NCBI GenBank assembly: GCA_023333565.1
Contig: JAJKFH010002438.1
Location: forward strand, 124,001 to 188,000
Origin: Puffinus mauretanicus
Taxonomy: Eukaryota > Chordata > Aves > Procellariiformes > Procellariidae
Length of the DNA: 64,000 nucleotides
Direction: 5' to 3'
The number at the start of each line of letters is the position of its first letter. The first letter of the stretch is position 1. Positions 25,815-37,855 of the stretch are shown here, piece by piece. Both the position numbers and the translations under genes were made by a program. Under the pieces are notes generated by a model. The model was not told the origin of the DNA. It did not search any database and saw only the letters and a program-made list of their open reading frames with translations.

Positions 25815-28331
25815 TCAAAGGCTTGTGAAATTCATATGAAGAACAAATGAGGCAGCCTCACTCAACTACAGATAACAGCAGACAAATCAGCTAGATTCCC
25901 AAGGATTAGGATGAAGGCATTTTATATTTATTTTGTGAAAGGTTAAGTAATGCTCCCATTTACCCCTGGCAAAAATATACCACACAGAGAGGCTTTCCCA
26001 GGCTACTTTGAAATTAAAAAGAAAAAAGCTCAATTCCTCATCCAGCACCGAAATACACTTCACTTTGGCTTTGCTTTTCCTATTTTAATATTAAACCTCC
26101 ATCATTCATGATGGGGGGGGGAAAGGCATTTTATTGTCATTGATGTTGCTTTAGCTATCCAAAAGAACAAACCAATATGGCCCAAAACAATTACCGTCCC
26201 ATCAGCTAGTCATATCAGAAGTTACACTCAAGCATTCAATGTATGAAATAACTTGCACTCCATTGCCAAACTGTCTTGGCAAGAAGACACATTCACTACC
26301 CTTTGCTGTTGGTCTCCACAAGAAGACTCCTTGTGTCTCACACTTTCTGTTACTGCATTGCAAGGTGGATGGCTCTTATGTCACCTAAAGCCTCCTTTAA
26401 TTTTCTGTGAAAATCCAGAGTATTCTCAAACAAAATTTCACATGAAGGCATTTTACATTCTCCCAAAAGAAACGCCTTGAAACATAAATAAGTTAGGGAC
26501 AGACTTTCTGCCTTCATTTTTTTTCCATCAAGTAAATTTCCAGTAAATTCTGTATTTTCCGCAGAAACTCTCAACACGAGTTACATGCACATGATTTTCT
26601 AGGCTGGAAGATACATTAACTCCATCATGTAGCAAACTACAAAAGTCTTTCCCAGCTCTTCAGCTTCCACAGTTTCAAGTGGAAACTAGAAACTTTTCAC
26701 TGCTGAAATGCACTTTACCACATCCATGAAAAATTTACCCTTCTACAAACAATTAAAGTTTTTTGGGATAATGCCCTCACCATTCAAACATAATCACAAA
26801 GAACTCTGTATTTAAAATTTAACAGAAAGCACTCCCATGATTTATCTTCCTTTAACATGATGGAGTGGAATTGATGCTAAAAGACAAAGTTGCTCATTGG
26901 TATATTTGCTCACATCTAGTCACTGTGACCAAGCATCAGCTGTGAGAAGATGTCTGACAAAGCACACAGCTGAAGAGTAGTGCTGAAAAGAGCAACTTGC
27001 TCTGAAGAATAAGTCAAGAGTGAAACCTAGCTTGTGGAAAAAGGATGGAGAGAAGGCAGGATGGGAAGGTTGTGATTAGAAAGGGGAAGAAGCAGTGCAC
27101 GCGGTAACATGGAGAAGAGCTGCAGACTCACAGAACACAGTCTGTAGATGAGAATGACCAAGAAGACAAGATGAAAAGACAAGAACAGGAACTAGACTTA
27201 GACCTATTGTGGGTGGGAGAAAGCGTGATGGAGAGATGTTACAGAAAGTCAGAAAGAGGGCAAAACACAGGTATAGGGAGCAAGAGAAATGGGAAACTCT
27301 GACAAGAAGCCAAGATGATGAGAAACAAATGTGTAGAAAGTGTTTGTACTCCAGAGGGACAGATCTGCTGAAGAACCAGATGAAACGGGTATCTATTTGT
27401 GATGAGTAGTCCTGAAACAGCCCAGTATTGCATGCAATAAATAAGGTCTACAGAAACAGAAAAATGAAGTTCATTAGTGAAAGAGCTTCAGGAACAAATT
27501 ATCACACCACCACTACATAGGCAACCTCTACTCTGACACTTCTTAACTTCTGAAAGCTAGCCATAGCAACTTAATAAAGTTACTTTAAGATAATTTCTGC
27601 TATATTTTTTAAATTTTTTAAAAACATACATTCTTTGTCACATACTATTTTACAATTAGCAAGGATAAGAAAAAGGACTCTGAATAATCACAAGAAAAAT
27701 GCTAATTAAAGATTGTGGAGGTAGGGATAGAAAAGCTAATAGAATCTTAACACAGAAGAAGAGATCCTGTATACACATTTCGTAAGCAGTGCCCCACGAA
27801 ACCACCATCTCCGCTCTGCAACGGAAAACCACAAACACAAAGGCTGAGAAGAAACAAAGAAAATAATTCAGCTAAACACCCAGAAGATCTATCACCTGCA
27901 AACAATTAAAAATCTGGATTTGATGAACAGAAGAAACTATGTGACCTGAAGTTTGTTCCATAGTTAATCAAGCTACAAAACAGTCTGGATTTTCGGACAA
28001 CGCCGAAAATAATTTGAAACCTTGGTATTTAATCTTCTCTCTTAAAGATTTTATAAATCCAAGTTAATAAAATTATCAGAACATGGGATGTTTTAAAGTG
28101 CTTTGCCATTAGCTTACAACCAGTAAACACCAAAAAAAGAGCAAACTCATGAAATGAAGGGCGTTGATTTTAAACTGTAAAAGATTTTTAGGGAGAAGAA
28201 ACCCAAATTCTATGCAGCAATGAAGAGATAAATATTTGCACAATTTTTAACAGCATGAATTAACACTTTAAAAATGGACAATGTGTGAATAGCTCCAAAT
28301 ATCTAAATCTGCTTATGTACAAGTTTCTTAC

Positions 28332-28484
28332 CGGCTACTGGTAAATCCAGCTTTGCTCGTTTCAATTCTGATATAGAATTTTGGAGCTGGTCTATTACAA
28401 AGTCATCTTCATAGAAGAAATCCTTGGCTAAAGAATCCTGCAGAAATTCTACAAGCTCTTCCATTTGCAATTTCATCAGATGCT
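28332..28484 (-). CDS. USP6NL: USP6NL coding exon e10 (153 nt), end of TBC and linker
   Basis: Completes Lys257, then encodes local 258-307 and the first base of Gly308: [50 protein letters not shown]. Acceptor ttatgtag, donor gtaaga. It closes the TBC-proximal region and leads into the disordered tail. The segment matches the mammalian HLMKLSMEELVEFFQ..LAKDFF region closely. Confidence 0.97.
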
Positions 28485-31088
28485 CTACATAAGAAGAAAA
28501 TATTATACATTAAAATATCTCGATTATGAACATTGGAAAATGTACTTGAGACATTAGATGCTTTTGTTTTCGAAGTAGAACAAAAAACACTTACTAATTA
28601 AGCAGATAACAGAATTCTATACCAGAAATCTATAAAATGCATTAAAAAATTCACTTGCAAATCAGCATGGGAATGCTTTCTACTTATCATTCTCTACTTA
28701 GAACAATGTGTTCCAAGGGGCATCTTTTGAAAACTAACTACAAGTCACCCTCCTTCAGCCTTCTTATGTCCAACGGCTTCAGGTCTTTATTTTTCAGCCT
28801 GCATCCTCAACTTACAAAACACTGCTGTAGATCTGTATAACATACATCATCTCCCTTATTAAGAGCTTTGAAAAGCAGTAAAACATTTTAAAAATTGATA
28901 TTTACAGTATACTCATTCACAACTGAATTAACTTCCAATGAAATGATGATGGCAGTTCACACTTCAGAACCATTGCTTCAGGCTCTCTGAAAATTCAGGT
29001 ACTTTTTGCTACTTCAATCAAATTCAGGTCATATTTTGAAAGTCATTTTACAGTTATCAGATTATTTTTCTTTCCCTTTTCACCCAGCAGTAAGGCCACA
29101 TTTCCCACACAAACCTATTTAGCTTGCAAGGCTGTAACTGCATACCTATGTAGCTTCTTTAAGCATATGTATGCCATCAAAAGTTCCAGAACGTACAATT
29201 TCTATAGAGAAACCATAAAAAATGTTTTTGCACCATAATAAAAATGCTCTTGGCATGTATTCCACAATGGCACTTCGACTGGATAGCTATACCATCAGAC
29301 AAGAGACTGGAAAACAAATCAGAATCCATCTTCTGCCACTTTCCCTGCCAGTCCTCTAATCTCTTCTCTGTTGCCATAAGGTAGTCTCGGTGTTTTGATC
29401 GTGGAGGAAGTTGCTACATACTTGCTAAGCAAGCAAACCTGCACTCGAACTTTTTCCTCAGGTCTTCCCATAAGAAGTGGTGAATAAAGAAAATTTTCAA
29501 ATAGATATCTATTTGCAAATAAAGAAGATAAACCGAAATGCTAAGCCTAACAATTTGCCTCTAAATGTTTAGCTTTCTTAAGCACAGTAATTTAAAAAGT
29601 AACCTTTTTCATTTTTCAGAACAGTTTATGAACAAACTAATGAATACACCCCAGTGAGACAGTGAAGTAGTATCACCGCAGTTCAAGGAGGGTAAACTAG
29701 CAAGCAAATTAAGACATCAATTCTGCAGAGCTCCATGCAGACCTCTGAATTTACATAGAGTTAAATGACTTCAGGAAGAAAGCCGAAGTCCCAGAGTAAG
29801 ACTGTATCAAACTCGAGCTACAAGGTATCATCCTGAGAAATGCTCAAGTATATTTAGAAGCTAACATCCATGCTCAAAAGCTTTTTGGATCCTTTGGAAC
29901 TTAAGGTGCTGAATCACTTTGGGGAACCAGGCATAGATGCTTTGGACAATTCTGTTCAATATCTCAAATTTTACTTTACCTGAAGGCAATACATGGAAGA
30001 GGCGGCCATCCAGGCAGACTACAGAAATTCTGAATTTTAATTACATTCTTGGACAAACAACGGTATAAAGAGAGACATACACTGGTGATTCCTCATTGCT
30101 GAGCTGTTTGCTGATAGAGTTTCAGGTATTTAGTGGCACACTCTGGATTCTTTGTGCGCTTTTTTGATTAATCTAAATCCTGTAGCAGCTAACAAGCCAC
30201 TTCCAAACTGTGGAACGACAACGTTTTTTCCCCATTGTTTAATCAGCAATACAGCTCACCTCATGTCGATGTTTAAATGACTTTCTTACTGTAATAAATA
30301 TTTTCCTTTGGCAATCACACTGCTTCGGGTCTGGCTGAGACGGAGTTGATTTTCTCCACAGCAGCCCTCATGGTGCTGTGCTTTGTATGGGTAGCTAGAA
30401 AGGTGTTGATAACACACCAGTGTTTTGGCGACTGCTGAGCAGTGCTCCCACAGCACCAGGGCTGCCTCTCCAACATTCCCCCCCACCTCACCCAGTAGGC
30501 TGGGGGTGGGCAAGAGATTGGGAGGGGACATAGCCGGGACAGCTGACCCCAAACTGTCCAAAGGGATATTCCGTACCATGTGACGTCTGCTCAGCAATAA
30601 AAGCTAAGAGAAAGGAGTCGGTGGGGGGGGCATTTGTTATTACGACATTTGTCTTCTGGAGCAACTGCTACGCATATTGAAGCCCTACTTCCCGGGAATT
30701 GGCTGGACTTTGCCTGCTGATGAGAAGTAGAGAATAAACCTTTTGTTTTCCTTTCCTTCCACATGCGGCTTTTGCTTTATTAAAATGCCTTTACCTTGAC
30801 CCACAAGTGTTTTTCCATCTTATTTTCACCCGCCTTCCCCATCCTGCTGAGGAGGGGGAGTGATAGAGCGGCTTGGTGGGCACCTGGCATCCAGCCAAGG
30901 TCAACCCACCACACACACATTTAATAAAGCAAAGATTTTGATCTTTTTGTGCAAAAGGAAAGAAAAATACCTGTCCGAAATAGCATAAGACAAATGCGAA
31001 ACTAAGATTTTCACACAAGGTCAAGCTACACACAAAGAACAAAACCAGCTGAATTGTTTAGCATTCAAATATTTGAGAGATTTCTTAC
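28485..31088 (-). other. USP6NL intron between e9 and e10 (2.6 kb)
   Basis: Carries the sense-oriented solo LTR at 30321-30913. The rest (28485-30315) is A+T-rich with nothing recognised. Confidence 0.9.
30321..30913 (-). mobile_element. solo LTR of an avian endogenous retrovirus, sense to USP6NL
   Basis: Read on the minus strand it begins TGTGGTGGGTTGACC, followed by a TGGCTGGATGCCAGGTGCCC segment, and ends near CTCAGCCAGACCCGAAGCA. These are the terminal patterns of a common avian ERV LTR family. It shares CACATGGTAcGGAATA, GTGTTATCAACA and the 3' end layout with the LTR at 36010. A 5-bp direct repeat cacac flanks it (30316-30320 and 30914-30918), as expected for ERVL-type integration, although the right copy lies in a short CA run. 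No internal retroviral coding sequence is attached, so it is a solo LTR. It contains AATAAA on the minus strand at 30776-30781. About 593 bp. Confidence 0.85.
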
Positions 31089-31188
31089 TTCTGTGTAGTT
31101 TCAGAATTGTGTAAGACATAGCAGTGAGAATCCGCTCTCCTTCAAGTATGTAGATATCCCATATCCTGAGGCTTAATGTAAAGGGAGT
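31089..31188 (-). CDS. USP6NL: USP6NL coding exon e9 (100 nt), C-terminal TBC
   Basis: Local 224-256 plus one base of codon 257: [20 protein letters not shown], then [13 protein letters not shown]. The RIWDIYxxEG motif is diagnostic of the C-terminal TBC half. Acceptor cattgcag, donor gtaaga. A sense-oriented solo LTR begins about 175 bp downstream in transcription. Confidence 0.97.
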
Positions 31189-31277
31189 CTGCAATGACAG
31201 AATCGGGCAACACTGTGAAAACAGTCTGTCCCAAGTCACAATTAAAAATAGAAATAGAAAATGAAAAACATACTCAC

Positions 31278-31343
31278 ACGATCAAGGAAACACTGGAAAA
31301 ACCACTTTGTTGTGTAAAAGCTAGTGGACATATCCTGGGAGTC
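31278..31343 (-). CDS. USP6NL: USP6NL coding exon e8 (66 nt), TBC domain
   Basis: Exactly 22 codons (local 202-223): [20 protein letters not shown] then DR. The W[FL]xxxF signature (WFFQCF) is the conserved 'platform' motif of TBC domains. Phase 0 at both ends; acceptor tttttacag, donor gtgagt. It is separated from e9 by an intron of only 89 bp. Confidence 0.97.
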
Positions 31344-33993
31344 CTGTAAAAAACGCAGAAGTTTAAAAATACTCACAAAAATCAAGTAATGCCTTGCACT
31401 GTCCATGAAAAAACATTTTCACCTAGAGGCCAATGTACCCAATATTCACCATAAAGGATTAATTTAACTACATGAAACACTGTTTCTTCAATCTAACAAA
31501 ACGATTTCTGTCTTTTATAGTTTTTTTTCATTAACTCCACCACCTGAAGAAACATGCAATCAGAGATGCAGAGGTATTAACACATCTCAGACCTCCATCT
31601 TATTCTTGGGACAGAGGTAGCAGAGAATTAAATTCTCTCTCAAGAACCTAAATCAATATTCTGGAGCAACCAAAGTTCAGGTATTGGGTCCATTTAGTCT
31701 TTCATTTCTCTATAGCAAGGCTGCCAATTCATGCCAAAGGTTGAGAAGATTTTGTGACAAGAATACCTATCTACGAGAAACCAGCCTAAACCAATCAAAT
31801 TCTTCAAACACAGGACCTCAAAACAGTACTTAGACTGATAAGGAATTTCATTCCTTAATTAAGGGGCCTAATTTGCCCTAGAGCATAGATGGTCCATCTG
31901 GTATGCCACCCCATTCAAAGATGGCTAAAGCTTCTTTGCAGTTTCATGGAGCTCTTCAAAGTTCTTCGCACAGTTAGAGGAAAAGCCAAAGTAAAAGCCG
32001 AAAAGTTAAGAAATTCTGAATTTTAACTTTGGAATAACATCATATTCTATGCTTGCCACATTCCAAAAATTTCAAGTGTACAAGCAATGGACCAAATCCC
32101 TCTGGTTTATCTGCAGGCTTTACCTTCATCTTTCAGCCAGTTAAAATGGGCTCATCTTAGTGATACATTCGCAGTAAGAAATGAGAAAAATAATTCTTAA
32201 TATAATTGAAATAATCTTTAGGAGATTTTCATTTTGAAAGTCTTTAAAAAAAAAAAGGCAGACAGAACAAAAAACACCTTATTTTGAGATTTTTCTAACC
32301 TGTAAGAATGGCCATCAGCCTACTGAAAGATAGATATAATGGACCATGCCTTTCCCTGATAAAAAACTGATTGCTATTAAATTTAATGCCACTGAACTAA
32401 TTCACACAAAAAATAGAACTAAGTTCCGATTTAAAACTGAAAAGAAAAATATATAACAAATATATAGAGTGAATGTTTTCTGGATACCTCTAAACTAGTG
32501 GCCAAGAACTCCCTCGGAAGGGAGCTATCAAAGCATTTTATCTAAATTCGCTTTTTCAGTTACTAAAGCAACTTTCTACACTTTCCTGAAGCTTTCTTTT
32601 TCAAGTGACCCAAGGCAGCGGGGCGGAGATGGGGGACAGGGACAGATGACAGAAAAAAAAAAGAGTTCTTGATTATTAAATGCAGTAATAAGAGGTATAT
32701 AAGCAATAAACAAAATTTCATAATGTGCCAGCCTCAGGTTGTATCACCTCAATCATGTATAATTATTTTTGGATTTTTAGGAAGTATAAGGGCCTTTTAC
32801 CATTTATTGTTAAAACCACCCAATCTTCTTGGGATTATTCTGTATTTTGTTCCTCAAATGTGACAACCTCAAAAATGAGAATAAGACTATATTTCTAAAC
32901 AAGAATCATCATCTTGCATGTACTGTAAAAACTAAATCCACAACTTTCATTTCAGAGTCAAGTTAGTTACAGAACTGGTCTTGATTTTTTTTTTTTTTTA
33001 ATTAATATGACAAGATCATCTTGCATGACTGATTTTTACTTGACCTTTTAACAGAAGAGTGTTTTTTTCCCTAAGCAGATCTGCCTAATTCCATGTTATG
33101 AGCAGGTCTTACAGCATGTTGTTAAAAAAAAGACATTAAACTATGTTATAATACAACAGGCACAAATTAGATGCAATTCATCATTGCCAAGGTTCTAGTC
33201 CATTCCCAAATTGTCTTTTTTTCTTCTTGTAAGGAGATAAACATACTAAACAGAAAATAATATAGTCCTGGGAAGGAAATGCTTGTAAGCAGCTATCACT
33301 CTTAGAAGATGTTGCTGCAACTGAGCATCTCTTACACTACCTTTTAAGACTTGGAGATAGATTCTGGCAGAACCAATGTGATTGTAAAAGAAAATTTGTG
33401 ATGACTATTGGAAGAATAATTTGTTCCTTAGAATAAATACAGCCAATATTAGCAAAAAAATAAAGAGCATATTATTTCCTATTTAAGAGCATTAGAAGAG
33501 ATAACGCTCAACATTTAGCTTCGTGAAAATACGACTGAGTATGTGCAAATTTTAAAAGGACCATTAACTCCTATTATAAAGGTTGTTTTTTAAAGAGAGA
33601 TTAAAACTGGTTGGTTGCAAGGTCACCTCTGTCCAGAGATGAGCCACAAAGCTCTACATAAAATAAACTCTTGCTAAAATGTTTTAACATCAGCTTGCTA
33701 TACAGCAGTTTGCACAAGGCCAGGTAGAAGGACCACATATTTTCCCTTAACTCAAGACGTCAGAAGTGAGACAGACACCCAATCTAATTACTCTTAGGAT
33801 CCAATTTTATCATAACTCTGCCAAGGTGCACCATAACTTTGTCTATGATGAAAACAACAGCACTTCTGCCTCTTAGAGCTTTGCATTTTTTTTCTGAGGT
33901 TGGAGGTATTCTTAACCTAGTGGGTTAACCTGAACTGAAACAAGGTAGCAAGCTGTAAATTAGTATTCCTTTTACTGTGATATAAATACTTAC
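31344..33993 (-). other. USP6NL intron between e7 and e8 (2.65 kb)
   Basis: A+T-rich intron with short homopolymers and a small ccttaattaagg palindrome near 31854. No exon or recognised mobile element seen. Confidence 0.9.
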
Positions 33994-34088
33994 CAAATGC
34001 TGCTTAAGTTTGGACAAAAATTTTTTCAGTATTTTGTCATGATGTTCTTGAAACCTCAACAGTTTTGGAAAACCAGGAATAAAAAAAC
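33994..34088 (-). CDS. USP6NL: USP6NL coding exon e7 (95 nt), TBC domain
   Basis: Two bases complete Gly170; then local 171-201 run [20 protein letters not shown] to [11 protein letters not shown]. The acceptor tttcctag is followed at once by G and a run of seven T inside coding sequence. The donor is gtaagt. The segment forms the middle helices of the TBC fold. Confidence 0.97.
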
Positions 34089-35178
34089 CTAGGAAAAGAA
34101 GTTGACCATGTAACAGGTGTATGTACTATAAAAATGACATAAAAAAAGGCATTCAGAGAAAACATTATCCTTCTATAAGACCACTGGATCGGAACGATAT
34201 TCATAGCAATATTATGATGTACACATACGGATATGCACATACATAATGTGCATACTTAATGATTACAGCAAAACATCAATACGTTCCCTTAGTGACTATT
34301 ATTAGATTAGTAATGGTAGATGCAGCAGATCCACCAGTCCTACGTTAGTCTACCCACTGTAAGATCACGGGTAAACCAAATTTATAATTATTCTTTAAAA
34401 AACAAAACAAAAAACCCACAACGCACACCAACTAGAACTTTTAAAAGCAAAAAGACATAAATGGGAATTATGCCCAGCAAATTCATGACAGAAAGGCAAA
34501 CAGCATAGGCAGCTACTAGAACTGCCTGAACTGAAGAAAAGACCATAAAAAAAGACAAGAGGGATATTCTACCAAGACAAATATGAACATATAGTATAAA
34601 GTAAAGATTGTGAGCTCACACAACTGAAACTAAGGGCATATTAAAAATCTTGAATAGTTTTAGTGATCACACACTGGAAAAGGAAAACACTAAGATCCCC
34701 TTCCAATTGAGTTATCAGCAGAGTTAAAAAAAAGGCTCGGCGCAAACACATAATACTAGCCAAAAAACTTGAAATGTAAAGGAAAGCTAGTACAGCTACA
34801 CAGCAGGAAAAGAAACCATTCAAAGAAGATCCTTCAAAAAGCTGAAGCTGTGTTCAGATCAGAAAAACAGAGATGATCAAACACTGGCAGTGTAAAAATG
34901 TGAAAAACAAACCTCCCAAAAAAAAACTTACAAAAGACATTAAAAAATACTAACAGACCTATTTTCAAACACCTTGGAAGCAGAAAGCCTGACAGAGAAT
35001 TTGTAGGTTCAACAGTCTGTGAAGATTTTTAGAAGTGCTCAAAGAAGAAAAAGTCAACACTAAAAGCAAGTCAAATTTTTGCATGGAAGACACTGGGGAG
35101 GTTCCCAAGTCAGAACCCTAAACAGCTCTAAAGGAACTCAAAGATCAATTAGCTGAAATATCGATTCTATGAAACCTC

Positions 35179-35660
35179 TTGCTTAAAATACCAGGAGCCT
35201 GCAAAGGGGCTGACATGATGTCAGCTTTTCTTAAAGTGGTTTTCAGTCCAACATCGGTCCAATATTCAAGCCAATACTTCGAGAGGAAACCAACAAAAAC
35301 CATAATAAAGAAGGTTGGGGTAAGTGGACGTCCAGATGCATGCAACGCACCAGAGAAGGATCAACATGGTTTTTACAAAGCAAGGTCATGTCTCTTAAAT
35401 CCACTGGGCTTCCTTGAAGAAATCAGTGAGATATCCACCGAGAGCAGTGAATATCGCCTATTCGACTTTTCAAAGGTACTTAACAGGTTCTATCACGGAA
35501 GTAGTTTCATCTCTTCAGTCCATCTCCTAAAGCAGCTAATCCAATGAGTTAAAAGATAGTAAAATAAAAAAAAAGACAAAATGGCTTCACCCATGAAGTT
35601 TGTGCTGGGACCTAAGCTATTTGACATGTGCCATGTGTCCACACTGTGAACAACCACTCG
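35179..35660 (+). mobile_element. degenerate LINE reverse-transcriptase fragment (CR1/L2-like)
   Basis: A translated stretch reads KDQHGFYKARSCLLNPLGFL (from about 35359) and LFDFSKVLNRFYH (from about 35458). These match the QHGFxxGxSCxTNL and YLDFSKAFDxVxH blocks of LINE reverse transcriptases. After a stop and a gap, VLGPKLFDM (about 35602-35628) resembles the VLGPxLFN block. Spacing is shortened and residues have drifted, so this is an old, broken copy. It lies about 350 bp left of the solo LTR. The limits are approximate and the segment to about 36000 may also belong to it. Family assignment between CR1 and L2 is open. Confidence 0.6.
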
Positions 35661-36009
35661 AGTCTTAGCCATCCTGAAAGAGTATTGGAAAATCTGGAAA
35701 AAGCAAGAAGTCACAGAAATTATCAAAGTATACAACCACTTCCGTGTCAAGAACAGATTAAAATGCTACATCTGATCAGCCTGCAATAAAGAAACAGCTG
35801 AGGGGAAATACCACCGATTGCCAGCGGTGAACAGGTTATGAACATTCACTGTCTTCTCTAAGGCAAAATCCAGACGGCATCGTCGAGAAACTATCATGTG
35901 GCAGAGCCAAAACAAAAAAGGAAGAATACAATCCATGGTCAAACGCAATGAATTATTTAAGGAAGAAAAGTCTACTGGACACTATTAAAGGCAAAACAAA
36001 TTTCCTTTT

Positions 36010-36525
36010 TGTTGTGGTTTAACCTGGCAGGCAGCCAAATACCACACAGCCGCTCGCTCACTCCCCCCGCCCCCCAAGTGGAACAGGGAGAGAATCGGAA
36101 GGGTAAGAGTGAGAAAAACTCGTGGGTTGAGATAAAGACAGTTTAATAGAACAGAAAAGGGAAAATAATAATAATAATGATAGAATATACAAAATGAGTG
36201 ATGCACAATGCAATTGCTCACCACCCGCGCTGACCGATAACCAAGTAGCGATCGGTACTTCCTGTAACACGCCTACCATTCATATACTGAGCATGACATC
36301 ACATGGTATGGAATACCCCATTGGCCAGCTGGGCCAGCTGTCCTGGCTATGCTCCCTCCCATCTTGTGCACCTAGCTCAGTCGAGAGAGCATGGGAGCTG
36401 TCCTTGCTTAGGAGGGTACTTGGCAACAACTAACACATCAGTGTGTTATCAACATTCTTCTCATACTAAATCCAAAACACAGCACTAGGAAGAAATTTAA
36501 CTCTATCCCAGCCGAAACCAGGACG
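36010..36525 (+). mobile_element. solo LTR of an avian endogenous retrovirus, antisense to USP6NL
   Basis: Begins TGTTGTGGTTTAACCTGGCA, continues with CAGCCGCTCGCTCACTCCCC, and ends CCCAGCCGAAACCAGGACG; the last base is a change from the usual CA end. It is flanked by a perfect 5-bp repeat ctttt (36005-36009 and 36526-36530), which fixes both ends and supports ERVL-type integration. It contains an (AAT)n patch near 36165 and the family signature CACATGGTATGGAATACC. No gag, pol or env sequence adjoins it. It lies in the intron between e6 and e7. About 516 bp. Confidence 0.9.
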
Positions 36526-37772
36526 CTTTTCAGCAAGTTCCTCCAGAAATTCTTTCAGTCTCTAATACATTTTCTAGGAGATGTTGATCTTTGGTTGCCT
36601 TATTCTCGACACTTCGCTGAGCATCTGTTGCTGGTCACTATCAGAGACATGACACTGAGTTAAATAGATCTGGTACAGCAATTCTATATTCTTAGAATTA
36701 AAAAAGGCTACAAAAAAACCCCAACAGTTTTTACTTGTAAATGTTAGGCAGTATGGAAACTGGAGGAAGTACGGACCCACAGAACACATCACTTAAAAAA
36801 CCAAAAACAATCACTAAAAAAAGTCCCAAACCAAAAAGGAAACTCTTTCTAGTTACCAATTATGTAATTCAGTGCATGGTCACTAAGCTGCAAGATTTAC
36901 TATCTCAGATTCACGGAGGTTTAGTATTTCACAGATACAAATGCACTTTATCATACTTGAATGTCAGGTTGCAATTAGGAAATTTTACTAATATAGGCGA
37001 GGTGTTTGGTTTTTTTATTAATGTAAACAGTGAATGACTACATCAAAGCTAATTAGCCATCATTAATAACATTCAAAGGTGCTTTTTGCATGGAAAATTG
37101 CTCTTTCAATTTACATATACCAACTCATTATCTTGAATTTTTAAGACTATAAAAACCCCAACGGGAAAAGCTTTCAAAAACCGAAGTCATTTTCAGGGTC
37201 AAACACCTATATTTTATCATTTAGAGACTTCACATCATCCATACAATATGAAACATCAGAGAGGCCAAATTCATCCCTCGATTTCAAGTAGCGTTATGCT
37301 AGAAATTACTCTGGCTATGTATCTGAGACACATGGGTTGCACCCAAAAAGCATTCCAGGTTCCCAGATCACAGGTAGAAGAGAAAAACAGATGAAAACCC
37401 TTGTCTACGGGGAAGAACTCTTAACCATCCTACTCTTGTCAATATGATTCTAATTAAATTACTAAGCCCATCCCTATAATTTCCATAGAGAAATGCTCAT
37501 TTCGGAGAACTGCCTGATGGTCAGTGGCACCAAGTGCAATTGTAAAAAAGTTTTCCTTCATGAATACTGGCAATTTAGAATTGAAATTATTTAGGCTTTA
37601 AAGAGTTGGCAAACAGTGCTCGAAACTACTTTCCCCAAAGAACACAGAAAAAGTGCAAACAGTTATATGACACCAGTTAAGTCAGTTTTAAAGTTTCCCT
37701 TCCAGAATCTACAGTGATATATTTACAGTAATGCTGCACTGTGGCGAACTCATTTAAAACATGTATATTCAA

Positions 37773-37855
37773 AGAATCATAGAAAAACTAGATTGGAAGG
37801 GACTCTGGAGATTATCTGATCCAACATGCTGAAAGCGGGACCTTAGATTAGGTTG
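37773..37855 (-). mobile_element. CR1 3'-end fragment
   Basis: The plus strand reads agaatcatagaa, then attggaagggactctggaga, ttatctgatccaacatgctg and aaagcggga. This is the reverse complement of the CR1 3' end (TTCTATGATTCT tail preceded by the AGATCATCTGGTCCAACC-type segment). The element is on the minus strand, in the same sense as USP6NL. Only about 80 bp are recognisable and it is diverged, so it is older than the 54-kb copy. Confidence 0.8.

Larger units (their letters stand above)
17260..28331 (-). other. USP6NL intron between e10 and e11 (11.1 kb)
   Basis: Bounded by donor gtaaga (e10) and acceptor cttgttttag (e11). A+T-rich. Contains a CATA/CA microsatellite at 21211-21246, A21 at 25794-25814, a GC-richer patch at about 19360-19620 and a purine-rich stretch at about 26930-27420. 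No exon or recognised transposon seen. Confidence 0.85.

Noticed and set aside
30286..30597. 103-codon minus-strand frame
   Set aside because: Falls inside the solo LTR and has no coding homology.
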